Positions 47,329-57,296 of a stretch of DNA of 64,000 nucleotides are shown here, piece by piece. Origin of the DNA: Sphingomonas lycopersici (lineage in GTDB: Bacteria; Pseudomonadota; Alphaproteobacteria; Sphingomonadales; Sphingomonadaceae); contig NZ_JANFAU010000003.1 of the NCBI RefSeq assembly GCF_026130605.1, positions 372,001 through 436,000 on the forward strand, given 5' to 3'. Every line of letters begins with the position of its first letter. The first letter of the stretch is position 1. The position numbers and the translations under genes are program-made. The notes beneath the pieces are model-generated. The model made no database searches, had not been told where the DNA came from, and was given only the letters and a program-made list of their open reading frames with translations.

Positions 47329-47673
47329 TCATCGATGAATCCGCTCCATCCAGTCCTCGGGCACGGCCCCTTCTGGACCCGGTATCGGCTGATCCACCGG
47401 ATGCGCCAGGGGGGCGGCAAGCGAAGGTCCCGGAAATGCCGCCTCGCTGCGATAATCGTAGAACCAATCCTCTCCCGGTTCGAAACTGCGCACGACGGGA
47501 TGGCCGGTGTCGTGAAAATGATGTGTCGCGTGCTGAGAAGGCGATGTGTCGCAACACCCGATGTGGCCACATTGCGCGCAGCGGCGGAGGTGGACCCACC
47601 AGCCTCCGGTTTCGAGGCATTCCTTGCATCCGGTCCCGCTCGGCGGAACGCTGGGGTCGATCCCGTCACGCAT
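47329..47673 (-). CDS. UBP-type zinc-finger protein
   Basis: The 114-residue protein is essentially one ZnF-UBP domain, the fold that binds ubiquitin tails in eukaryotic deubiquitinases. Ligands are visible in 'GCKECLETGGWWVHLRRCAQCGH' positions, 'GCCDTSPSQHATHHFHDTGHPVV' positions, followed by 'EPGEDWFYDY'. Stand-alone copies occur in many bacteria and their target is unknown. ATG 47673 is used; longer in-frame reading upstream is not conserved. Confidence 0.85.
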   Translation of the reverse strand: MRDGIDPSVPPSGTGCKECLETGGWWVHLRRCAQCGHIGCCDTSPSQHATHHFHDTGHPVVRSFEPGEDWFYDYRSEAAFPGPSLAAPLAHPVDQPIPGPEGAVPEDWMERIHR

Positions 47674-48047
47674 CCTCGACCATCCTTTTCTGGACAAGAG
47701 CGGCGATGATGACATCGCTTGCCCGCTCACCCACCATATAGATCGCGCCTGCAATGGACAGGCCTGCGATCCGCGAAAAAATGCTGGACCCACTCGTCCT
47801 TCCAGTTCGCCCGCGCGCATCAGGAGGTGGACGGCCTGTGTGGTGCTGGACGCGCTCGGCCGGTTGCGAACGCAGCGACCGCAAGGAGGGAGAACGCCAG
47901 CCGGGTATCGATGGACCTGTCGATCCTCGTCCCGCCGAAGCTCATCGCGCCGATCAGTCCGGCATTGCCAGGATCGACGCCGTCTCAGATTCCGTCACGG
48001 AACCTATGGGTTTCCACGCGAATTAGCGTAAGCAGGACGCCAACGGG
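47674..48047. other. Stretch with fragments of a possible decayed membrane protein
   Basis: On the minus strand 47666-47884 a frame ends with a membrane-like segment ('RIAGLSIAGAIYMVGERASDVIIAALV' positions); another frame near 47880-47960 gives 'DTRLAFSLLAVAAFA'. The pieces are in different frames and have no clear start, so I do not call a gene. A frameshifted small membrane protein is possible. Confidence 0.3.
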
Positions 48048-48077
48048 TTGGCGATAACAGGGTGGCGGGCGCATGGG

Positions 48078-48974
48078 GTGAGGGAGACTGACGCGGCTGA
48101 AGCCGGCAAGATCGAACCTGTCGCGGACGTACGGTTTCGGCGTCCCACGGGCATGCTGAGCGACTTCATCACCGCCTATTATTTCGTCGAGATCAGCGGC
48201 CCGGCGGGAAGCGAAATCGAGGATCTGCTCCATCCCGAATGGGGCAATTTGCGCTTCCATAGCGGCGAGGACTGGGATGTCGCGACCGGCGACGGCCAGT
48301 TCGCGACGCCGCAATCGGCGACATTGTTCGGGCCGACCTCATGCGCGCGGCCGATCCGCGGCCGGCCCGGTATCGTGACCGGGGTCGGCTTTACCCCGCA
48401 AGGCTGGGCGCATCTGATCGGGATCAATGCGGCGACATTGGCCGACAAGTTCGCCGCCGCGGGACCGATCCTGCCGGGGATCGGATCGCTCGACATCGCG
48501 CTCGCCGGCGCAACCAGTGACGAAGCCCGTGTCGATCTGCTCGAGCGTTATTTTGCGGCGCGATCGGCCGCGCGGCCGGCCTGCGATCCCCGGATCGGTG
48601 TGATCGCCACCGCGGTCAACGAAGCCGAAGATGTCCATGTCGAGGAACTGGCGCATCGGCTCGGCCTGACCATGACGCAGCTCGCGCGGGCATCGCAACG
48701 CTGGTTCGGCTTTCCCACCAAGACGCTGCTGCGGCGCCAGCGCTTCCTGCGCACGCTCGCGCAATTGCTGCACCCCGACGGCCAGCCGATCGGACGGATC
48801 GTCGATCAAGCCTATTACGACCAGTCGCATTTCAATCGCGAGTTTCGGTATTTCATGGGGATGTCGCCGCGTGATTATTTCGCGCGGCCGCGCTCGATCC
48901 TCAGACCTGCAGCCGCCAATCGCATGGCTGAAGTGGGCGCCGCATTGCAGGGACTCCACCGGCCGTGCGCATGA
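48078..48974 (+). CDS. AraC-family transcriptional regulator
   Basis: The 298-residue protein has a DUF6597-like N-terminal domain ('GMLSDFITAYYFVE', 'LLHPEWGNLRFHSGE', 'GFTPQGWAHLIG') and a C-terminal AraC HTH ('VHVEELAHRLGLTMTQLARASQRWFG' positions, 'RIVDQAYYDQSHFNREFRYFMGMSPRDYF' positions). The start is uncertain: GTG 48078 is chosen, TTG 48048 is also open, and neither has a good ribosome site. It stands alone before a two-way terminator, so its targets are unknown. Confidence 0.82.
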   Translation: MRETDAAEAGKIEPVADVRFRRPTGMLSDFITAYYFVEISGPAGSEIEDLLHPEWGNLRFHSGEDWDVATGDGQFATPQSATLFGPTSCARPIRGRPGIVTGVGFTPQGWAHLIGINAATLADKFAAAGPILPGIGSLDIALAGATSDEARVDLLERYFAARSAARPACDPRIGVIATAVNEAEDVHVEELAHRLGLTMTQLARASQRWFGFPTKTLLRRQRFLRTLAQLLHPDGQPIGRIVDQAYYDQSHFNREFRYFMGMSPRDYFARPRSILRPAAANRMAEVGAALQGLHRPCA

Positions 48975-48979
48975 AAAAT

Positions 48980-49007
48980 GCCTCCACGCGCCGCGCGGAG
49001 GCGTTTT
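48980..49007. terminator. Bidirectional intrinsic terminator
   Basis: GCCTCC (48980-48985) pairs with GGAGGC (48997-49002), with further GC pairing inside. TTTT follows on the plus strand, and AAAAA precedes the stem so the minus strand also gets a T-run. It ends the AraC gene and the opposing small gene at 49026. Confidence 0.75.
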
Positions 49008-49025
49008 ACCGGATAACCGTGACGG

Positions 49026-49211
49026 TCAGGCTTCGGCGGGCGTCTTCTTGGGGCGGCCGGGCTTTGCCGGCGCGGCGTCGGCAGTGAACAGCGACGTTAG
49101 CATCCAAGGTGACGCCCGCATCAGTCTTATGACCCAGCGATTGGCGCCGCGGCCCGTAAGACTGATATCGATCCCGCAACGGGAGCCTTCTTCCCCGTCG
49201 GAAGTTTCCAC
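49026..49211 (-). CDS. Small basic hypothetical protein
   Basis: The 61-residue frame 'METSDGEEGSRCGIDISLTG...' ends in a Lys/Pro-rich tail 'APAKPGRPKKTPAEA', which resembles AT-hook-like or nucleic-acid-binding tails. Support comes from the two-way terminator right after its stop. The ribosome site is weak and no family is known to me. Confidence 0.4.
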   Translation of the reverse strand: METSDGEEGSRCGIDISLTGRGANRWVIRLMRASPWMLTSLFTADAAPAKPGRPKKTPAEA

Positions 49212-49248
49212 CCAAAGAAAAATCCTTTGATCCGGGGCGCTTCAGTCC

Positions 49249-52200
49249 ATGACAACAGGACAGGCAAGATTGTCTGAAAGGTGGAACGCGTTATTCGACG
49301 CCGCCGAACAACTCGCCCGCGCCCGAGCGCTCGACGAGGTGGTCGATGTGGTGCGCAAGACGGCGAGGAATGTCATCGACGCTCAGGGCGTAACCTTCGT
49401 CGTCCGCGAGGGCGATCATTGCCATTATATCGCCGAGGACGCCATCGCGCCGCTCTGGGCCGGGCGCAGCTTCAGCCTTTCTGAATGCGTTCCGGGCTGG
49501 GTCATGCTGCATGGCGAACCGGCGATCATTCCCGATGTCCGCGCCGATCCGCGCGTCCCCAAGGATTTCTACCGCGGAACGTTTGTCGAAAGCGTGGTGA
49601 TGATGCCGGTCCGCGCCGGCGCCGACGAGGCCGCGATCGGCGCCTATTGGTCCGAGCCGGGCGCGCCAGACGACACGACCGTCGAGCTGATCGGCATGCT
49701 CGCACGCTATGTCGGCGCGGCGATCGCCAATGTGGCGCTGCAGGACAGCTTCGAGCTGCTCAACCGGACGGCCGCGGCGGTCGCGGTCGAGCGGGATCTC
49801 GATACGATCGTCCAGATGGTCACCGACGCCGGGGTCGAGCTCACCGGCGCCGAGTTCGGTGCATTCTTCTACAACGAGGTCGACGAAAAGGGAGAGCGCT
49901 ACACGCTGTACAGCCTGTCTGGCGCGCCGCGCGAAGCGTTCGCCCGCTTCCCTATGCCGCGCAACACCGAGGTATTCGCGCCGACCTTTACAGGGACCGG
50001 GGTGGTGCGCTCGGACAATATCCGGCTCGATCCACGTTACGGCAAGAGCGCGCCCTATCACGGCATGCCCGAAGGCCATCTGCCGGTGACGAGCTATCTT
50101 GCGGTGCCGGTCAAATCTCGCAGCGGCGAGGTGCACGGTGGGCTGTTCTTCGGTCATCATCAAGAGGCGCGGTTCACCGCCGACCATGAAACTGCCCTGC
50201 TCGGGATCGCCGGGCATGCCGCGATCGCGATCGACAATGCCCGGCTCAACCAGGCGACCGAGGCCGAGATCCGCGCCCGCCGCGCCGCCGAAGCTGAGCT
50301 GCGCTATCTCAATGCATCGCTCGAACACCGTATCGCGGAGCGCACCGCGGAAATCCAGGCGCAGGCCGACCGGCTGGCGGAGAGTGAACGGCACTTCCGC
50401 ATGCTGGTCGAGGGTGTATCGGACTATGCGATCTACCTGCTCGATCCGCAGGGCAATATCACCAACTGGAATCCCGGCGCCGAGCGGATCAAGGGCTATA
50501 ACGCCGATGAGATCCTTGGACGCAATTTCTCGACCTTCTATACCGAGGAGGATCGCGAGGCCGGCATCCCTGCTCGCGCGCTGGAGATCGCAACCCGCAC
50601 CGGCCGCTATGAGAGCGAAGGGTGGCGCATCCGCAAGGACGGGTCGCAGCTCTGGGTGAGCGCGGTCATCGACGCCATCCGCGACAAGGACGGTCAGCTC
50701 GTCGGCTTCGCCAAGATCACCCGCGACCTGACCGAGAAACGCGAGATAGAGGAGCAGCTCCGCCAGTCGCAGAAAATGGAGGCCGTGGGTCAGCTCACCG
50801 GCGGCATCGCGCATGATTTCAACAATCTTCTCACCATCATCACCGGCAATATCGACATCGCCTTACGAATGCTCGAAAACCCTGCCGACGGCGGGCGCGT
50901 CCGGCGCGCGATCGGCAACGCGATGAAGGGCGCCGAGCGGGCAAGTGCGCTTACCCAGCGCCTGCTTGCCTTCTCGCGCCGTCAGCCGCTCGCACCCAAA
51001 CCGCTCGATCTCGACAAGGTCGTCGCCGGCCTCTCCGACCTGCTCAAGCGCTCGCTTGGCGAGCTGATTCATCTCGAGGTCGTGAGCAGTCCAGGCCTCT
51101 GGCCAGTCGAGGCGGATCCCAACCAGCTCGAAAGCGCACTCGTCAATCTCGCGGTCAACGCGCGCGACGCGATCGTCGATAGCGGGACGCTGACGATCGA
51201 GACCGCCAATGCCTATCTCGATGCCGATTATGCGGCGGCGCACGCCGAGGTGCCGCCGGGCAATTATGTCGTCATCGCGGTCAGCGATACTGGCGTCGGC
51301 ATGCCTCGCGACGTGTTGGCGCGCGTTTTCGAGCCCTTCTTCACCACCAAGGAAGTCGGCCATGGTACCGGACTCGGACTGAGCCAGGTTTACGGGTTCG
51401 TCAAACAGTCCGGTGGACACGTCAACGTCTATTCCGAGGAAGGATGCGGCACCACGGTCAAAATCTATCTTCCACGATTCACCGGCGCCTCGATCGAGGA
51501 TGCCCCGGTGGAAACCGCATACGAGCCGCGCAGCGCACGGGGCGAGGCCGTATTGGTCGTCGAAGACGATGCCGAAGTCCGCGCCTTTTCCGCCGACGTG
51601 CTGCGTGACGCGGGTTACCAGGTGCTTGAAGCGGGCGACGGTGCAGCGGCGCTGCGCATCCTCGAACGCCGCAATCAACGCGTGGATCTGCTCTTTACCG
51701 ACGTCGTGATGCCCGGCCTGTCGGGCCGCGAACTCAGCGATCGGGCTCGCCAGCTTCGCCCCAATCTCAAGGTGCTCTACACCAGCGGCTATACCCGCAA
51801 CGCGATCGTTCACGGGGGACGCCTCGACCCGGGCGTCGAGCTTCTGCCCAAGCCATTTACGTCGCGGAGCCTGATGTTGCGGGTGCGCGACCTCCTCGAC
51901 GCGCGAACGGGTAAACGGCTGCTGCTCATCGAGGACGACCCGGCCGTCCGCACGCTCGCGATCGAAGCGCTTCGTTCAGCCGGATATCTGTCGGAGCCCG
52001 CAGCCAATGCCGCCGAAGGCCTGGGCCGGTTGCGCGCCGCGCAGGGCGGATATGACGCCGTGGTCATCGCGACCGGCCCAAGCGAAAAGGACAGTGACGC
52101 GCTTTTGAAGGAAATTCGCGGCCAATGGGCCGATCTCCCCGTGCTGATCACGGGGGCCGCTTCCCCGTCGGCCGAATCCGCGCAGGCCGTCGTTCGCCTT

Positions 52201-52260
52201 GTACGGCCCTATACCGTCCAATCGATTATCGACGGTTTGAAGAGGCTCGGCATCACATGA
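49249..52260 (+). CDS. Hybrid sensor histidine kinase (GAF-GAF-PAS-HisKA-HATPase-REC-pseudoREC)
   Basis: The 1003-residue soluble kinase has two GAF domains (about residues 18-165 and 180-345), a coiled coil, a PAS domain (about 385-505; '[16 protein letters not shown]'), HisKA with H522 in '[11 protein letters not shown]', HATPase ('[10 protein letters not shown]', 'DTGVGM', 'FEPFFTTK', 'GTGLGLSQ'), and a receiver with D818 in '[10 protein letters not shown]'. A second receiver-like domain (about 887-1000; '[14 protein letters not shown]') lacks the phospho-Asp: the strand reads '[10 protein letters not shown]'. No membrane helix, so it senses a cytoplasmic cue. No response regulator gene is next to it. 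Confidence 0.93.
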   Translation: MTTGQARLSERWNALFDAAEQLARARALDEVVDVVRKTARNVIDAQGVTFVVREGDHCHYIAEDAIAPLWAGRSFSLSECVPGWVMLHGEPAIIPDVRADPRVPKDFYRGTFVESVVMMPVRAGADEAAIGAYWSEPGAPDDTTVELIGMLARYVGAAIANVALQDSFELLNRTAAAVAVERDLDTIVQMVTDAGVELTGAEFGAFFYNEVDEKGERYTLYSLSGAPREAFARFPMPRNTEVFAPTFTGTGVVRSDNIRLDPRYGKSAPYHGMPEGHLPVTSYLAVPVKSRSGEVHGGLFFGHHQEARFTADHETALLGIAGHAAIAIDNARLNQATEAEIRARRAAEAELRYLNASLEHRIAERTAEIQAQADRLAESERHFRMLVEGVSDYAIYLLDPQGNITNWNPGAERIKGYNADEILGRNFSTFYTEEDREAGIPARALEIATRTGRYESEGWRIRKDGSQLWVSAVIDAIRDKDGQLVGFAKITRDLTEKREIEEQLRQSQKMEAVGQLTGGIAHDFNNLLTIITGNIDIALRMLENPADGGRVRRAIGNAMKGAERASALTQRLLAFSRRQPLAPKPLDLDKVVAGLSDLLKRSLGELIHLEVVSSPGLWPVEADPNQLESALVNLAVNARDAIVDSGTLTIETANAYLDADYAAAHAEVPPGNYVVIAVSDTGVGMPRDVLARVFEPFFTTKEVGHGTGLGLSQVYGFVKQSGGHVNVYSEEGCGTTVKIYLPRFTGASIEDAPVETAYEPRSARGEAVLVVEDDAEVRAFSADVLRDAGYQVLEAGDGAAALRILERRNQRVDLLFTDVVMPGLSGRELSDRARQLRPNLKVLYTSGYTRNAIVHGGRLDPGVELLPKPFTSRSLMLRVRDLLDARTGKRLLLIEDDPAVRTLAIEALRSAGYLSEPAANAAEGLGRLRAAQGGYDAVVIATGPSEKDSDALLKEIRGQWADLPVLITGAASPSAESAQAVVRLVRPYTVQSIIDGLKRLGIT

Positions 52261-52313
52261 GCTGGATGATCTGAAGGTGGAGACACACCGGTCGATTCAA
52301 CGGTACGGATCTG

Positions 52314-52574
52314 TTAAGACCCCCGCGCGCCATGATGTCCAGCGGCCTGCCAGCAAAGGTTCCCACAATAGAAACAGGGGCCGCCCGGGCAAGCGCATGA
52401 TGATCTCCGCGCCACGAACCTGTTCCGCCGAATAATGCGGCGCCTGTCTCGGAGGCGCCTTTCGTTTGGCTTTTGTCTGGTCTGCATCGTCCGCGCCTCC
52501 CGCCGGTATTTATCCAAATCCGCCAGCAACGCTTGCCCGGTCGCCTGCGGCCGCGAGGGGACGGCCTTGGACAC
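52314..52574 (-). CDS. Small Arg-rich hypothetical protein (uncertain)
   Basis: The 86-residue frame from GTG 52574 begins 'MSKAVPSRPQATGQALLADLDKYRRE' positions and becomes very Arg-rich ('RRLRDRRRIIRRNRFVARR'), then Cys/Gly-rich. The first half looks coding and the frame stays open upstream into 'RLIPKHRPK'. It follows the 55-codon gene at 52595 on the same strand. The ribosome site is poor. Confidence 0.35.
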   Translation of the reverse strand: MSKAVPSRPQATGQALLADLDKYRREARTMQTRQKPNERRLRDRRRIIRRNRFVARRSSCACPGGPCFYCGNLCWQAAGHHGARGS

Positions 52575-52594
52575 CTTCGGGCGGTGCTTCGGGA

Positions 52595-52762
52595 TCAGCC
52601 GTTTTTTGTCAGCGAACTCTTTTTCCTGCCGTCAGGGCGCGGTGGCGGCTGGTTTTTGTTGAGCTGATCCGAGGGACGCCGCGCATCGCCCTCCTGCTGA
52701 TGCTCGGTGGAGAGATTCGGTCGCCGCGTCTCGCGCGTGGGCTTGATCGCCTTGTCGTCCAT
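52595..52762 (-). CDS. Small hydrophilic protein, probable stress protein
   Basis: The 55-residue protein is highly charged and lacks hydrophobic core ('MDDKAIKPTRETRRPNLSTEH', 'GRKKSSLTKNG'), as in many small alphaproteobacterial general-stress proteins. ATG 52762 has an excellent GGGAGG site nine bases upstream. It starts 13 bases after the SDR gene and should be part of that operon. Confidence 0.6.
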   Translation of the reverse strand: MDDKAIKPTRETRRPNLSTEHQQEGDARRPSDQLNKNQPPPRPDGRKKSSLTKNG

Positions 52763-52775
52763 CGACGCTTCCTCC

Positions 52776-53546
52776 CTAGCCATCTTTCGCCGAGCCGGGC
52801 TCAGCCATGTTGCGGTGCATTTCGGCGGTGACACTTTCGGGCAGGACATGGCTGGCAGCCGCCTGCAGCTTGTTCTTGAAGCCGTGGACGACATCCGCCT
52901 TGCCCGACATGACCGCATCCCACCCGGTCCTCGCGACTTCGCCGGGGTCGTCCTTGCGCTGCTGACCGACTCTCGTGTCCTCCATCCCGGCGCGCCGGAA
53001 GAATTCGGTGTCGGTCGCGCCCGGCATCAGCGTGGTGATGGTGACGCCTTGCTTTTCCTTCATCTCGTTGCGAACGGCATCGACGAAACTGTCGATGAAG
53101 GCCTTGGTACCATTATAGACCGCCTGGAAGCTGCCGGGCATGAATCCGGCGATCGAACCGGTGACGAGCACCTTCCCTTCGTTCCGCGCCGCCATCTGCC
53201 GCAACACTCGCTGCAGCAGGTAGAGCGTGCCGACGATATTGGTGTCGATCACATGCCGCCATTGCGCGACCTCCTGATCGAGAAAGGCATGGCCCAGCCC
53301 ATGCCCGGCGTTGGCGCAGAGGAGATCGATCTCCCGCCCGCGTGCCGCGTCGAGCAGCCGATCGACGCCCTCGACGGTCGAAAGGTCGACCTCGAGCGTC
53401 TCGACATTGTCGCGCGCGCCGGCTGGCGGGTCGTGGAACGGCGTATCGGCGGCAAGCAGAAGGTCGTAACCGTCGGTCGCGGCGAGCTTCGCCAACTCGC
53501 GCCCGATCCCAGTCGAGGCCCCGGTAACGATCGCGAATTTCGCCAT
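52776..53546 (-). CDS. Short-chain dehydrogenase/reductase
   Basis: The 256-residue enzyme is a classical SDR with cofactor motif 'TGASTGIGRELA' (about residues 8-19), 'LCANAGHG' and the catalytic Ser-Tyr-Lys set 'VTGSIAGF' ... 'YNGTKAF'. It would oxidise or reduce an alcohol or carbonyl with NAD(P). It lies 11 bases after the Zn-alcohol dehydrogenase gene in a minus-strand operon (SRPBCC, ADH, SDR, small proteins). Substrate unknown. Confidence 0.92.
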   Translation of the reverse strand: MAKFAIVTGASTGIGRELAKLAATDGYDLLLAADTPFHDPPAGARDNVETLEVDLSTVEGVDRLLDAARGREIDLLCANAGHGLGHAFLDQEVAQWRHVIDTNIVGTLYLLQRVLRQMAARNEGKVLVTGSIAGFMPGSFQAVYNGTKAFIDSFVDAVRNEMKEKQGVTITTLMPGATDTEFFRRAGMEDTRVGQQRKDDPGEVARTGWDAVMSGKADVVHGFKNKLQAAASHVLPESVTAEMHRNMAEPGSAKDG

Positions 53547-53557
53547 GCTTGCTCTCC

Positions 53558-54742
53558 TCAGGCCGCTGCGAGGCCGGGCTTCAGCACTACCTTAGTGACC
53601 TCGTTCTGCCGGTCGTGGAACATCTTATAGCCCTGCGGGGCCTGTTCGAGCGGCAGCCGGTGCGAGATCAGGAAGGTGGTGTCGATCTTCCCCTCGAGGA
53701 CCGCCTGGAGCAGCCCCGGCATATAATGCTGGACATGGGTCTGCCCGGTCTTGAGCGTCAGCCCCTTCTCCATGAAGGCGCCGAGCGGGAATTTGTCGAT
53801 GAAGCCGCCATAGACCCCCGGCATCGACACGCGCCCACCCTTGCGGCAGGCGATGATCGCCTGGCGGATCGAATGCGCGCGGTCGGTGCCCAGGAAGGTC
53901 GACGCCTTGATCTGATCCCACACATTGTCGACGAAGAAACCGTGCGCCTCCAGCCCGACGGCGTCGATGCACGCGTCCGGCCCGATCCCGCCGGTCATTT
54001 CCATCAACGCATCATAGGTTTGGGTCTTCTCGAAATTGATCGTCTCGGCCCCGAACTTCTGCGCGAGTTCGAGCCGGTGCGGGAAATGATCGATCGCGAT
54101 CACCCGCTCCGCCCCCATGAGAAAGGCGGATTGCACCGCGAACAGCCCGACCGGCCCGCAACCCCAGACTGCGACGGTATCGCCCGGCTCGATCTCGGCA
54201 TTTTCGGCCGCCATCCAGCCGGTCGGCAGGATGTCGGACAGGAACAGCACCTTCTCGTCGTCGATGCCATCAGGCACGGCGATCGGTCCGACATCGCTGA
54301 ACGGCACGCGGACATATTCTGCCTGACCGCCAGCGTAGCCGCCGGTCATGTGACTGTAGCCGAAAAGACCGCTCATCGGCTGGCCGTAGAGCGTTTGCGC
54401 GATATCCTGATTGTCGGCCGGCAGCCCGTTGTCGCACGCCGCATATTGATGCTTGCCGCAATGGTAGCAATTGCCGCACGCGATCGTGAACGGCACCACC
54501 ACCCGCTGGCCCTTGCGCAGCGTCGAGCGCGGCCCGGTATCGACCACCTCGCCCATGAACTCGTGACCAAGGATATCTCCCTTCCGCATCGTCGGGATGA
54601 AACCATCGTAGAGATGCAGGTCCGAGCCGCAGATCGCGGTGGCGGTCACCCGGATGATCGCGTCGCGGGGATTGACGATTTCCGGGTCTTCGACCGTTTC
54701 GACGCGAACATCGTGCTTGCCGTGCCAGGTGAGCGCGCGCAT
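53558..54742 (-). CDS. Zinc-dependent alcohol dehydrogenase (formaldehyde-dehydrogenase-like)
   Basis: The 394-residue MDR enzyme has catalytic zinc ligands in '[11 protein letters not shown]' and 'GHEFMGEV', the structural zinc lobe '[15 protein letters not shown]' and a Rossmann motif '[15 protein letters not shown]'. The length and the segment '[19 protein letters not shown]' positions match the glutathione-independent formaldehyde dehydrogenase-like group. Its ATG overlaps the SRPBCC stop by one base (TGATG). Confidence 0.92.
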   Translation of the reverse strand: MRALTWHGKHDVRVETVEDPEIVNPRDAIIRVTATAICGSDLHLYDGFIPTMRKGDILGHEFMGEVVDTGPRSTLRKGQRVVVPFTIACGNCYHCGKHQYAACDNGLPADNQDIAQTLYGQPMSGLFGYSHMTGGYAGGQAEYVRVPFSDVGPIAVPDGIDDEKVLFLSDILPTGWMAAENAEIEPGDTVAVWGCGPVGLFAVQSAFLMGAERVIAIDHFPHRLELAQKFGAETINFEKTQTYDALMEMTGGIGPDACIDAVGLEAHGFFVDNVWDQIKASTFLGTDRAHSIRQAIIACRKGGRVSMPGVYGGFIDKFPLGAFMEKGLTLKTGQTHVQHYMPGLLQAVLEGKIDTTFLISHRLPLEQAPQGYKMFHDRQNEVTKVVLKPGLAAA

Positions 54743-55320
54743 CAGCCTTTCTCCTCGTCATGCGCGCGCCGCGTGCGCGCCGCGGTGGCGACCTCGCCGG
54801 TTTCCATCAATTGCTTGAACCGGCGCAGATCGCGGCGCGCCTGGATCGCGGGCTCGCGCTGGAACAGCTTCGCCACCAGCCGGCCGATCGCGCCCGCCGG
54901 GGGATCGTAGACGATCGTCGCGGTCACCACGGTGCCACGCGCGCCGGCAGGCCGGAAATCGATCCGCCCGCGGTTGGGAACATCGGCCCCCTTTTCCGAT
55001 GCCCAGGCGATCAGCGTGCCCGGCACCAGATCGGTAATGCTCGAGGTCCATTCGACAATGTTCCCGCCAGGCGCCTTCACCGCCCAGCGCGAGCGTTCGT
55101 CGTCGAGCACCTCGACCCGCGCGACATTCTCCATGAACGCCGGAAGATTGGCAAAGTCGCGGAAGAAGGAGAACAATTCGGTCGCCGACCGGTTAATCGT
55201 CACAGCCTGTCCGACCACCGTTTCGCCGGCGACGTGCCCGAGACCTTCCCCGGCATATTGGTTTGCGGATCGGTCCTTCGACGCCGCCGGCGGCGCGCTG
55301 TCGGTCAAATGTTCGCTCAT
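54742..55320 (-). CDS. SRPBCC (polyketide cyclase/COQ10-like) protein
   Basis: The 192-residue protein has a START-like hydrophobic pocket fold: '[28 protein letters not shown]' positions begin the domain, '[19 protein letters not shown]' and '[28 protein letters not shown]' positions give its strands. A flexible Ala/Ser-rich N-terminus precedes it. It leads the ADH-SDR operon; a GGAAC hexamer-like -35 (minus strand 55373-55369) followed 17 bases later by GCTT resembles an EcfG general-stress promoter imperfectly. Confidence 0.85.
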   Translation of the reverse strand: MSEHLTDSAPPAASKDRSANQYAGEGLGHVAGETVVGQAVTINRSATELFSFFRDFANLPAFMENVARVEVLDDERSRWAVKAPGGNIVEWTSSITDLVPGTLIAWASEKGADVPNRGRIDFRPAGARGTVVTATIVYDPPAGAIGRLVAKLFQREPAIQARRDLRRFKQLMETGEVATAARTRRAHDEEKG

Positions 55321-55609
55321 CGTGCGCTCCCGTGGATCGTTCTCCCCAAGCGCGCGCGACTGGCCGCAGTTCCGGCCTATCCCCGTGTTTTATTGGATGT
55401 TTCAGTTATCCATGTTAAGTCAATGGTTGCAGTCGATAGCCAAGAGCGCGAATTCCCGGAAGCCGTGATTCCAACCCACAACTGTCCCGGCGGGTCGCGT
55501 CCGCGCATTGACCCGCTTCAGCCGCTCCGATGCGGAGGCGAGCGCCTGGGAAACTTCAGCGCCGGATCGGGATTTTTACTATTCCGGTCTGATCGAGGTT
55601 CCCCAAGCG

Positions 55610-56197
55610 ATGCCGCGCAAGCAGAATCTCAAGGTGTTCCGAACGCCGACCGGCTTCCATGACGCCTATGTCGCGGCGCCCAGCCAGAAGGCGGCGCTGG
55701 AGGCATGGGGGAGCGATGCGGATCTGTTCGCGCGCGGGGTCGCCGAGCGCGTCACCGATCCCGATCTCATGCGCGAGCCGCTTGAAAATCCCGGCACCGT
55801 CATCCGACGCTCGCGCGGCAGCATCAGCGAGCAGATAGCCGCCTTGCCGAAAAACCCACCGTCGGCGGCGAAACGACGGCAGCAGGAAGCGGCCGAACCG
55901 GCGCTGCGGAGAACTGCGAAACCGCGACCGGCCAAAACCCAAAAACCAACGAAACCGAAAAAACCACCCAAGCCCAAACCCGACGCAGCGCCGTTGCGCG
56001 CAGCCGAGCAGGCGCTGGAAGAGGCCGCAGCGCGGCACAAGATGGAGCGTACCGCGCTCGGTCAGCGGCAGGCCGATCTCGACCGCGAACGGAGGAAACT
56101 CGAGCAGCAGCAGAATGCGGAGCAAGCGAAACTGAAGCGTGAGGTCGACAAGGCGCAATCAGCCTATGACCGGGCGATGCGCGCCTGGCGCGGATAG
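55610..56197 (+). CDS. TolA-like Lys/Pro-rich hypothetical protein
   Basis: The 195-residue protein starts with a short conserved domain ('MPRKQNLKVFRTPTGFHDAYV') followed by 'DLFARGVAERVTDPDL', a Lys-Pro linker (about residues 95-130) and a charged coiled coil to the end. Such proteins in sphingomonads are often labelled cell-envelope protein TolA only because of the low-complexity middle; there is no membrane anchor or TolA C-domain, so I do not accept that role. Its start at 55610 agrees with where similarity-like sequence begins; an upstream start at 55508 is open. Confidence 0.65.
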   Translation: MPRKQNLKVFRTPTGFHDAYVAAPSQKAALEAWGSDADLFARGVAERVTDPDLMREPLENPGTVIRRSRGSISEQIAALPKNPPSAAKRRQQEAAEPALRRTAKPRPAKTQKPTKPKKPPKPKPDAAPLRAAEQALEEAAARHKMERTALGQRQADLDRERRKLEQQQNAEQAKLKREVDKAQSAYDRAMRAWRG

Positions 56198-56251
56198 CGA
56201 CTTGGCAATCAGATCGCCCTCGGAGCCGCGGTTTTGCGGCCACGCCGCACT

Positions 56252-57028
56252 TTAACGTTCCTCAAGCTCGATCCAAACCGGTGCGTGATCGCTGGTCTTT
56301 TCCCAGCGGCGCGGCCGGATATCGACCTTGGCCGCTCGCAGCCGCGCGGCGGCCGGAGCGTTGAGCAGGAAGTGATCGATCCTGAGGCCCGCGTTGCGCT
56401 CGAACGCGCCGCGCCAATATTTCCAGAAGGTGTAGATCGTCTCGTTCGGGTGGAGATGACGGACCGCATCGGTCCAGCCTTGATCGCGCAACCGCTGATA
56501 CGCCGCTTTCACTTCGGGGGCGAACAGCGCGTCGTCGCGCCAGCGCTCGGGCGCATAGACGTCGATGTCGGCCGGCATGACATTGAAATCGCCTGCGACG
56601 ATCACCGGCGCGTCAAGCCCGACCAGCGACGACAGATGCGTCTGGAGCCGGTCGAACCAGCGCAGCTTGAAATCGAATGCGGGTCCAGGTCGCGGGTTGC
56701 CGTTTGGGAGATAAAGACCGGCGACGAGCAGACCATTGACCGCCGCCTCAATATAGCGGCTCTGCACATCAGCGGGATCACCGGGAAGCCCGCGCCGGGT
56801 TTCGTGGATCGATCCGACCCGGCTCAGGATCGCGACGCCATTCCAGCGGGTCTGGCCGTGCCAGACCGCCTCATAACCGGCGTCGCGGATCGGGATTTCC
56901 GGAAATTTGTCCTGCGGCGCCTTCAATTCCTGGAGGCAAACGATGTCGGGCTCGGCGAGCGCGAGCCAGCGGAGCAGCACCGGCAGCCGGCCATTGACGC
57001 CGTTGACGTTGTAAGTGGCGATCTTCAC
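56252..57028 (-). CDS. xth: Exodeoxyribonuclease III
   Basis: The 258-residue enzyme is an Xth/ExoA-type AP endonuclease of base-excision repair. Motifs are 'IATYNVNGVNGRL' (N-terminal Asn metal site), 'IVCLQELK' (metal Glu), 'AGLYLPNGN', 'VIVAGDFNV' (Asp-Asn pair), and the C-terminal 'GLRIDHFL' and 'SDHAPV' with catalytic Asp-His. The GTG start at 57028 matches the conserved N-terminus; the in-frame extension before it is not conserved. Confidence 0.95.
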   Translation of the reverse strand: MKIATYNVNGVNGRLPVLLRWLALAEPDIVCLQELKAPQDKFPEIPIRDAGYEAVWHGQTRWNGVAILSRVGSIHETRRGLPGDPADVQSRYIEAAVNGLLVAGLYLPNGNPRPGPAFDFKLRWFDRLQTHLSSLVGLDAPVIVAGDFNVMPADIDVYAPERWRDDALFAPEVKAAYQRLRDQGWTDAVRHLHPNETIYTFWKYWRGAFERNAGLRIDHFLLNAPAAARLRAAKVDIRPRRWEKTSDHAPVWIELEER

Positions 57029-57296
57029 AGCCGCACAGCCATCATAGGTCCGACAGCTCCTGACCGGCACGTCCCCGGCCTGACAGCGCACGATGATAAT
57101 TCAGAATCTGGCGCCGATTCGTCCAAGACGCACAGCCGAGCGCGACGTTCCTGTGATCTCCCTCATGGCCACTCTTCGACAAGTCCGCCGTCGCATCGGC
57201 CGGCAGCCAATTCATGTCGAAAACGACTGAGAGGTAGCCTCGCGCGCGATCTCGCATTCCCTCTCGCTTTGATGGCAATGAGCCGCACGGCCATAG

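Noticed and set aside
55473..55609. Upstream extension of the TolA-like gene to 55508
   Set aside because: The frame is open but the sequence before 55610 looks less conserved and lacks a ribosome site.
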